Source of the DNA: DAIPXZ01 sp036782995
GTDB taxonomy: Bacteria > Bacillota > Clostridia > Saccharofermentanales > Saccharofermentanaceae
Reading direction: 5' to 3'
Length of the DNA stretch: 19,261 nucleotides
Assembly: GCA_036782995.1 (NCBI GenBank)
Contig: DAIPXZ010000019.1
Location: forward strand, 1 to 19,261
Shown here: piece by piece, positions 13,962 through 19,261 of the stretch
Layout of the letters: every line of letters begins with the position of its first letter
Position numbering within the stretch: the first letter of the stretch is position 1
The notes under the pieces: generated by a model
Database searches by the model: none
Seen by the model: the letters and a program-made list of their open reading frames with translations, nothing else
Told to the model about the DNA's origin: nothing
Made by a program: the position numbers and the translations under genes

Positions 13962-15605
13962 ATGCCGGATAAAATCTGGAACACGGCTTCCTATACGCGC
14001 CTGTCACGGGATGACGGCGACAAAGCCGAAAGTAATTCAATCACAAGTCAAAAGGAAATGATTCGTGACTTCATCCAGCGGAGGGACGACCTTGTTATCG
14101 TCCACGAATATGTTGATGACGGATACTCAGGGGTTGATTTCAACCGTCCGGGGTTTAAGCAGATGATGGAGGACATTAAAGCAAAGAAAATCAACTGTAT
14201 CATCTGCAAAGACCTCTCGCGTTTCGCCAGAAACTACATCGACTCCGGTCGCTACCTTGAAAAGATATTCCCGTTCATGGGCGTGAGATTCATCGCAATC
14301 AACGACAACTACGATTCCAACGGAGAAAAGTCGCAGTCCGATTCGCTGATCGTGCCGTTCAAGAACCTCATAAACGACGCCTATTGCCGAGATATATCCA
14401 TCAAAATCAGAAGTCAGCTCGACATCAAACGCAAGATGGGAGACTTCATCGGTGCGTTTACCACATTCGGGTACAAGAAAGACCCGGAGGACAAAAACAG
14501 GTTGTTGGTCGATGAGCCCGCCGCCCAGGTGGTGGAGCTCATCTTCCGACTTCGGCTTCAGGGCATGTGCAATACACGCATAGCCGAGAAGCTTAATGAA
14601 ATGGGTGTGCTCAGCCCAATGGAGTACAAGCAGTCTCTCGGACAGCGTTATTCCACCGGCTTCCGTACCAATGAGAGAGCCACATGGAACGCCATGAACA
14701 TTATGCGCGTACTGACCAACGAGATTTACATCGGTACGCTGGCACAGCATAAGCGCGGTACTCCGAATCACAAGGTCAAGAAAGAGGTTGATTATGAGCG
14801 TGAAGACTGGATTGTCGTAAGAGACAACCATGAGCCCATCGTCAATGAGATCGACTTTCACACCGTACAGCTTCTTCTTCAAAGAGACGTGAGAACCGCT
14901 CCCGGTGGCGATACCGTCCCTCTGTTCTCCGGCTTTGTTTTCTGCGGAGATTGCGGACGTTGCCTGGTACGAAAGACTGTTCCAAGCGGCGGGAAGAAGT
15001 ATTACTACCTTGTATGCTCTACGAATAAAGCCGGAAAAGGGTGCTCGGCACATACCTTTAGTGAGAGTAAGCTCACGAAAATCATTTTCCGTCTCGTCAG
15101 CGACCATATCCAACAGATATGTGAGGTTGAAAAAGTGCTGGACTACATTGCTGCTATGCCGGAGCAGCAGCGTCGTATATTCAACTACGATGCCCAGCTC
15201 ACAAAGCTCAATGAGGAAATCGAGCGCTATCAGGATTTGAAGCTCAACCTATACGGGGACATGGCAGACGGCGTTATCAGCAAAGAAGAGTATCTCGAAT
15301 TTCGCTCCGGTTATGACCGAAAGATTGCGGACAGGCAGAAAGCCATCGCAAGTCTCAGCGAGGAACGCGAACAGGCGGTAGACAGTAATGACCGGCATAT
15401 CCGCTGGATTGAGCTCTTTAAGCAGTATGAGAACATTACAGAGCTTGAACGCACAGTCATTGTCAATCTCATAGAGCGCATCGTAATCTACGACACCAAG
15501 CACATCGAAATAGTTTTTCGTTATCAGGATCAGCTAAACACGGCGCTGCAATACATTGAACGCTTTGCGGATACAGTGCCGGAGCAAATACAGGAAGGAG
15601 CATAG
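13962..15605 (+). CDS. Large serine recombinase 1
   Basis: A 547-residue site-specific recombinase of the large serine family. The N-terminal resolvase domain begins at once: the catalytic serine is Ser15 in ASYTRLSRDD, followed by EYVDDGYSGVDFNRPGF and ICKDLSRFARNYID, the conserved catalytic arginine-rich segments. A recombinase domain (GAFTTFGYKKDP, then MCNTRIAEKLNEMGVLSP) and a zinc ribbon (FCGDCGRCLV ... VCSTNKAGKGC) follow, then a coiled-coil (LTKLNEEIERYQDLKLNL and onward) that typically controls synapsis direction. The start at 13962 has GGAGGTG 8 nt upstream; the frame is open back to 13878, but that ATG lacks a good site. The next recombinase starts 4 nt after its stop. Confidence 0.93.
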   Translation: MPDKIWNTASYTRLSRDDGDKAESNSITSQKEMIRDFIQRRDDLVIVHEYVDDGYSGVDFNRPGFKQMMEDIKAKKINCIICKDLSRFARNYIDSGRYLEKIFPFMGVRFIAINDNYDSNGEKSQSDSLIVPFKNLINDAYCRDISIKIRSQLDIKRKMGDFIGAFTTFGYKKDPEDKNRLLVDEPAAQVVELIFRLRLQGMCNTRIAEKLNEMGVLSPMEYKQSLGQRYSTGFRTNERATWNAMNIMRVLTNEIYIGTLAQHKRGTPNHKVKKEVDYEREDWIVVRDNHEPIVNEIDFHTVQLLLQRDVRTAPGGDTVPLFSGFVFCGDCGRCLVRKTVPSGGKKYYYLVCSTNKAGKGCSAHTFSESKLTKIIFRLVSDHIQQICEVEKVLDYIAAMPEQQRRIFNYDAQLTKLNEEIERYQDLKLNLYGDMADGVISKEEYLEFRSGYDRKIADRQKAIASLSEEREQAVDSNDRHIRWIELFKQYENITELERTVIVNLIERIVIYDTKHIEIVFRYQDQLNTALQYIERFADTVPEQIQEGA

Positions 15606-15609
15606 AGCC

Positions 15610-17310
15610 ATGGCAGGCAGAAAAAGAAGGACATACGGCGAGGAACAGCCGACAATAACAAAAGCGGCTCCCGCATGGGAAACGGCAATCTACGCCCGTC
15701 TCTCGGTTGAGAACAGCAATAAAGACGACAACGGCGAATCCATTGAGGGACAGGTTGAAATCTGTCGTCAGTACATAGAAGACCATGCGTACCTGCGTCA
15801 TGCAGGAACATACATCGACAACGGTTGGACTGGCGTAAACACAAATCGCCCGGAGTTCCAGCGGCTGCTCGGTGACATACAGTCGGGGAAAATCAAAGCG
15901 TTGGTTATCAAGGACTTCTCCCGTTTTTCCCGTGACTATATTGAAGCCGGTAATCTCCTTGAAAACATCTTCCCGGCAATGGGTATTCGTTTCATTTCCG
16001 TCGCAGACCGCTACGACAGCTACGAGACGGACGGCTCTGCGTCCAGTCTGCTTATTCCGTTGAAAAACCTCATAAATAGCTTCTATTCCAAGGATATGTC
16101 CAAGAAGGTCTCAACGGCAGTTCATACCAAGCAGCTTGTCGGTGAACACATTCCGAGCATGATACCCTATGGCTACAAGAAATCCGAGACCCGTGAATAC
16201 CGTTTTGAGCCTGACCCGGAAACTGCGCCCGTCGTGACGCGCATCTTCAAGCTCTGTGCTGAAGGAACCGGTTATCGACAGATTGCGACAATTCTCAACA
16301 AAGAGAACATTCCTTGTCCCGGAAGACTGCGCTATATGCGTGGGCAGACAAAGCGCGAATGTTACTCCGATTGTATCTGGTCGGCGCAGCTTATCAAGCA
16401 GGTGCTCCGTAATCCCACCTATCTCGGAAATCTTGTCTTTGGGCGTATGCCTACGGCACTCTATCTCGGTCAGCCCGATTACCATTATGAGCCGGATGAG
16501 AGCAAGTGGCGAGTTCTCAGTGATATGCACGAGCCTTTGATTGACAAGGAGACATTCGAGCTTGTCAAACGCAAAATGGAGGACGGTCACAGAGAATGGG
16601 AGGACAAGCTCAAAGCCACGGAAAGCGCAAGAACGAAAATGCCGCCGTTCTTCCACAATATCATTTTCTGTGGGGACTGCGGAGTTCATCTCACCTATAC
16701 CCGCAACAAATGGGGAGGCTTCTATTATTGCCGTAATCCGCAATACGGAAGATGCACAGGGGCGCACACCATGCAGCAGGAAAAGCTCAAGGGAATCGTA
16801 TGGCAGGTGCTAAAGGATCAGCTCACCATGTTTACCGATTTTGAAAAGGTTGTTGTCATGATGAAAGAGACCGACAGACAGACAAATCGGCAAAGTGATT
16901 ATACGAAGGAAATTCAAGAGCTGCATGTGAAGATAAAGCAACGTCAGCGCAGCCGCGAAAAGCTCTACGAGGATTACACAGACGGTATCCTGTCTGCCGA
17001 GGACTATGTTTTCATGAAGCAGAAATTTGACAACGAGTATCAGGAGCTGAACACCCGGTTAAACGCTCTGGAAGCATTGCAAGCGAAGCTCAGGAAATCG
17101 CTCTCCGGCGAGAACGCTTGGTTCAAAGCCTTGGGATTGATGAAATCCTGTGACGAACTCACTCCCGAGCTGCTTGCAGCGATGGTCGAAAAGGTCTTGA
17201 TTTATGACGATGGCAAACAGCGGCGCGTGGAGGTCGTGCTTAAATACCGTGACGACGCCGAAACGCTGCTTGCCGCATATAACGAATTGATTGGAGGTGC
17301 TCGAAATTGA
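15610..17310 (+). CDS. Large serine recombinase 2
   Basis: A 566-residue large serine recombinase. Ser32 in AIYARLSVEN is the catalytic serine; YIDNGWTGVNTNRPEF and VIKDFSRFSRDYIEAG are the matching resolvase-domain segments. The recombinase domain includes GYRQIATILNKENIPCPG, the zinc ribbon is FCGDCGVHLTY ... YYCRNPQYGRC, and a coiled-coil follows from about residue 430. A basic leader of some 25 residues precedes the catalytic domain, longer than in its neighbours. The start at 15610 has AGGAG about 9 nt upstream. It is 4 nt from recombinase 1, and its stop overlaps the start of recombinase 3, so all three are made together. Confidence 0.93.
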   Translation: MAGRKRRTYGEEQPTITKAAPAWETAIYARLSVENSNKDDNGESIEGQVEICRQYIEDHAYLRHAGTYIDNGWTGVNTNRPEFQRLLGDIQSGKIKALVIKDFSRFSRDYIEAGNLLENIFPAMGIRFISVADRYDSYETDGSASSLLIPLKNLINSFYSKDMSKKVSTAVHTKQLVGEHIPSMIPYGYKKSETREYRFEPDPETAPVVTRIFKLCAEGTGYRQIATILNKENIPCPGRLRYMRGQTKRECYSDCIWSAQLIKQVLRNPTYLGNLVFGRMPTALYLGQPDYHYEPDESKWRVLSDMHEPLIDKETFELVKRKMEDGHREWEDKLKATESARTKMPPFFHNIIFCGDCGVHLTYTRNKWGGFYYCRNPQYGRCTGAHTMQQEKLKGIVWQVLKDQLTMFTDFEKVVVMMKETDRQTNRQSDYTKEIQELHVKIKQRQRSREKLYEDYTDGILSAEDYVFMKQKFDNEYQELNTRLNALEALQAKLRKSLSGENAWFKALGLMKSCDELTPELLAAMVEKVLIYDDGKQRRVEVVLKYRDDAETLLAAYNELIGGARN

Positions 17311-18902
17311 GGCTGTATATGTATATCCGGCTGTCCGACGCGGATAAAGACTTGAAGTTCAAGACCGAAAGTGAGAGCATCGCCAACCAACGGGCGCTCC
17401 TTCATCGGTATGTGGATTCACACAGCGAATTTGCCGGATACGAAATCACAGAGTTTGTTGATGACGGCTACAGCGGAACCAACGCTGCCCGTCCGTCCTT
17501 TGAACGTATGATTGAGAGCTTGAAAAACGGCGATGCAGGGCTGGTTATATGTAAGGACTTCAGTCGCTTTTTCCGCGACTATGTGGAGATCGGTGATTAT
17601 CTGGAGCGTATCTTTCCGTTTCTCGGCGTCAGGTTCATATCCGTAAATGACGGTTACGACAGCGACGAGTACAAAGGGACGACTGCCGGCATGGAGGTCG
17701 TCATGAAATACATTGTCTACTCCTACTACAGCCGCGACTTGTCGCAGAAGATAAAGACAGTCATTAACTCCAAGGTAAGGCACGGTCTGTATATCGGCTC
17801 ATTTGCTCCGTATGGCTATATGAAAGACCCTGCCAAAAAGAATCATCTGATACCAGACCCGGAGACAGCGCCAATCGTGCGTCGAATATTCGATATGGCG
17901 CTTGCCGGCAAGAACATCAGCCGGATTGCCATCGCACTCAACAGTGAGCACCCCGAAACGCCGTCTGCGTATTTCCATCGTATCTTTCCTAATAACGGCA
18001 GGTTTAAGAAGACCTCCGCCGAGAACTGCTGGAACAACATGAATGTCGGTGAGATATTGAAACGAAGGATTTACACCGGCGCGCTCGTATCACAGACAAA
18101 AGCGTGGAAAGGACTGGACAACCCTCAAACTACGCTGCGCGACGAATCCGATTGGATTGTCGTTCCGAACTGTCACGAAGCCATCGTCACTGATGATGAG
18201 TTTGAAAAGGCGCAGTCGATTGTCCGTAAAGTACGCAAGTATGACCGCTCCGCTTCCGACTACCTCCTCCGTTCGCTTCTTCATTGCGGTGTTTGCGGGA
18301 GGACTCTCAGTCGAAACAGCAGAGTAAAGACAATCTACTTCATGTGCGATAAGTCCAAGCACAAGAGCGACACGCAATGTCCCGTCGGAGAAAAGTTCAT
18401 TGAGAAAGAGCTTGAGCGCGTCATATCGGCTGACCTGATAGAGAAGTTGAACCTTCTTGTGGACAGCGAACAGCGCATGAGAGAGACCGCTCAAAAGTTA
18501 AAAGGCTCCGAAGAGAATCTACATCAATCTCTATCCCGTATTGAGCGCAGCTTGAAGCAGAACTCTATGGCTCGTATCAATGCTTACGAGCGGTACTCTG
18601 ACGGGCAGACGACAAGGGATATATTCCTCATTGAGCGTGACAAGCTGGCAGCGGAGACACAGCAGCTCACCGATGAAAAAGCGAAACTGGAACAAGAGCT
18701 TATGTCCCTGTCTCAGACGCAGGATTCGGAATTGACAGCTATGGCTGATACCGCCCGGACTTACCTCAAGGCAGATGAACTCACCAACCGTATGGCGCTC
18801 TGCTTCATTGACCGGATTGATGTTTACAGCGGTATGAGACTTCACATCCATTACCGTTTCAGCGACGAGCTTGCGAAGGTACTTGAAAGCGCCGGAAGCT
18901 GA
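17307..18902 (+). CDS. Large serine recombinase 3 (TTG start)
   Basis: A 531-residue large serine recombinase beginning at TTG 17307, with GGAGGTG at 17293-17299, 7 nt upstream; the TTGA overlap with the stop of recombinase 2 indicates translational coupling. The catalytic serine is Ser10 in LYMYIRLSDAD. FVDDGYSGTNAARPSF and ICKDFSRFFRDYVEIG complete the resolvase domain. The recombinase domain includes GKNISRIAIALNSEHPETPS, the zinc ribbon is HCGVCGRTLS ... YFMCDKS ... QCPVG, and a coiled-coil fills about residues 385-470. All catalytic features are present, so it should be active unless the three proteins act only as a complex. Confidence 0.93.
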   Translation: MRLYMYIRLSDADKDLKFKTESESIANQRALLHRYVDSHSEFAGYEITEFVDDGYSGTNAARPSFERMIESLKNGDAGLVICKDFSRFFRDYVEIGDYLERIFPFLGVRFISVNDGYDSDEYKGTTAGMEVVMKYIVYSYYSRDLSQKIKTVINSKVRHGLYIGSFAPYGYMKDPAKKNHLIPDPETAPIVRRIFDMALAGKNISRIAIALNSEHPETPSAYFHRIFPNNGRFKKTSAENCWNNMNVGEILKRRIYTGALVSQTKAWKGLDNPQTTLRDESDWIVVPNCHEAIVTDDEFEKAQSIVRKVRKYDRSASDYLLRSLLHCGVCGRTLSRNSRVKTIYFMCDKSKHKSDTQCPVGEKFIEKELERVISADLIEKLNLLVDSEQRMRETAQKLKGSEENLHQSLSRIERSLKQNSMARINAYERYSDGQTTRDIFLIERDKLAAETQQLTDEKAKLEQELMSLSQTQDSELTAMADTARTYLKADELTNRMALCFIDRIDVYSGMRLHIHYRFSDELAKVLESAGS

Positions 18903-18910
18903 TACAAGAT

Positions 18911-18954
18911 AAAGGCAGTTCAGAGAAGCAATACAATCTCCGAGCTGCCTTTTT
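18911..18954 (+). terminator. Intrinsic terminator after the recombinase operon
   Basis: AAAGGCAG at 18911-18918 pairs with CTGCCTTT at 18945-18952, with further pairing inside (GAGA/TCTC), and runs into a T tract. It starts 9 nt after the recombinase 3 stop codon and ends the long operon. Confidence 0.8.
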
Positions 18955-18984
18955 CACACCCATATTTTTTTAGTCTCTATATAA

Positions 18985-19020
18985 CAGCGGGAAATCCGCC
19001 CTTTAATATGGATTTCTCTG
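18985..19020. repeat. Imperfect inverted repeat in the right-end intergenic region
   Basis: GAAATCC at 18991-18997 and GGATTTC at 19010-19016 form a perfect 7-bp inverted repeat with a 12-nt centre. The flanking CAG at 18985-18987 and CTG at 19018-19020 extend it. It is not followed by a T run, so it is unlikely to be a terminator. Its place just after the recombinases makes it a candidate recombinase-binding or attachment-site half, though this cannot be shown without the other end. Confidence 0.35.
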
Positions 19021-19073
19021 AAAGCAGGAACACGTTGGCAGGGGGAAAATATCAGAAACGGTTCTGGGCAGGC

Positions 19074-19091
19074 GTTCCGAACGTTCCAAAC
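19074..19091. repeat. Tandem 9-bp direct repeat
   Basis: GTTCCGAAC at 19074-19082 is followed at once by GTTCCAAAC at 19083-19091, one mismatch apart. An 8-bp palindrome, GAACGTTC, sits across the join. It lies in the stretch 18955-19199, where I see no gene, and could be a protein-binding site or part of an attachment site. Confidence 0.4.
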
Positions 19092-19201
19092 AAGAACAAA
19101 ACGAGCCGTTTTCTTATTGAACTTCCGTTAACCATCCTTTTCAAATATACTATGGATTATTACCCTCGTCAATTATATTTGTAAAAAGGCCAATAAAATC
19201 A

Positions 19202-19223
19202 AAACTGCCCCGAAGGGCAGTTT
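19202..19223 (-). terminator. Intrinsic terminator of a minus-strand gene
   Basis: AAACTGCCC at 19202-19210 pairs with GGGCAGTTT at 19215-19223. Read on the minus strand the loop is TTCG and the stem is followed by TTGATTTTATT, a standard terminator. It fits a convergent minus-strand gene entering from the right edge. The T-richness on the + side is weaker (GGTTTT), so some bidirectional action is possible. Confidence 0.75.
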
Positions 19224-19247
19224 GGTTTTAAAGGTAATTTTGGAGGA

Positions 19248-19261
19248 TTATTCCGCATCGG
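19248..19261 (-). CDS. Possible 3' end of a minus-strand host gene
   Basis: Read on the minus strand, the last bases give GAT GCG GAA TAA, so a protein ending Asp-Ala-Glu could stop at 19248-19250, 25 nt before a minus-strand terminator. Only three codons are visible, so the frame is a guess from the terminator's orientation. Confidence 0.2.

Noticed and set aside
14127..15113. 328-codon minus-strand open frame inside recombinase 1
   Set aside because: It is antisense to the catalytic and recombinase domains of a well-supported gene, with no ribosome-binding site.
1..19261. CRISPR arrays, tRNA or rRNA genes
   Set aside because: No regularly spaced direct repeats, cloverleaf-like sequence or rRNA-like segment was seen on either strand.

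Overview
The window looks like Firmicutes (Clostridia-type) DNA. Shine-Dalgarno sequences are strong, genes sit in tight co-directional operons, intrinsic terminators are U-rich, there is a DinR/Gram-positive type SOS box, and a gene set typical of clostridial integrative elements is present. Two runs of exactly 100 N (9899-9998 and 12678-12777) show it is a scaffolded draft or metagenome assembly. Essentially every recognisable gene is on the + strand.

Block 1 (1-9439) is an anti-phage defence block. It opens with the last two genes of a BREX type 1 locus, pglZ and brxL; the earlier genes (brxA/B/C, pglX) would lie to the left of the window. A complete Qat system follows without a break: qatA (KAP P-loop ATPase), qatB (accessory protein starting Met-Gly-Thr-Ser), qatC (QueC-like PP-loop enzyme) and qatD (TatD-like nuclease). 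Spacings are 22, 13, 2, -4 and -4 nt, so the two systems read as one translationally coupled operon. The Qat genes are visibly more AT-rich than both flanks, which suggests a cassette dropped into a BREX locus.

Block 2 (9483-12262) is regulatory. It holds a helix-turn-helix/WYL regulator (interrupted by an assembly gap), a terminator, then a promoter and a near-consensus SOS box in front of a LexA-like self-cleaving repressor. A small unknown protein, an ImmA/IrrE metallopeptidase and a cysteine-rich zinc-ribbon protein follow the repressor. This is the usual logic for a DNA-damage-responsive mobile element.

Block 3 (12263-13146) is rich in non-coding structure. It contains a ~131-nt, three-way-junction-like RNA candidate closed by a long stem, a 15-bp bidirectional terminator with a UUCG loop, a hairpin that buries the Shine-Dalgarno of a small sigma-factor-like gene (truncated by the second gap), and a ~310-nt leader with competing stems before a MazF/PemK toxin gene.

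Block 4 (13147-18902) is the mobility module: mazF-like gene, a small DUF6870-like protein, and three consecutive large serine recombinases in one operon. A terminator follows, then ~300 bp of non-coding DNA with inverted and direct repeats (possible attachment-site region), and finally a terminator oriented for a minus-strand gene that is probably outside the element. The whole window is best read as the right part of a defence-carrying integrative element whose recombinases sit at its end. The left end, the rest of BREX and any transfer genes are not visible.
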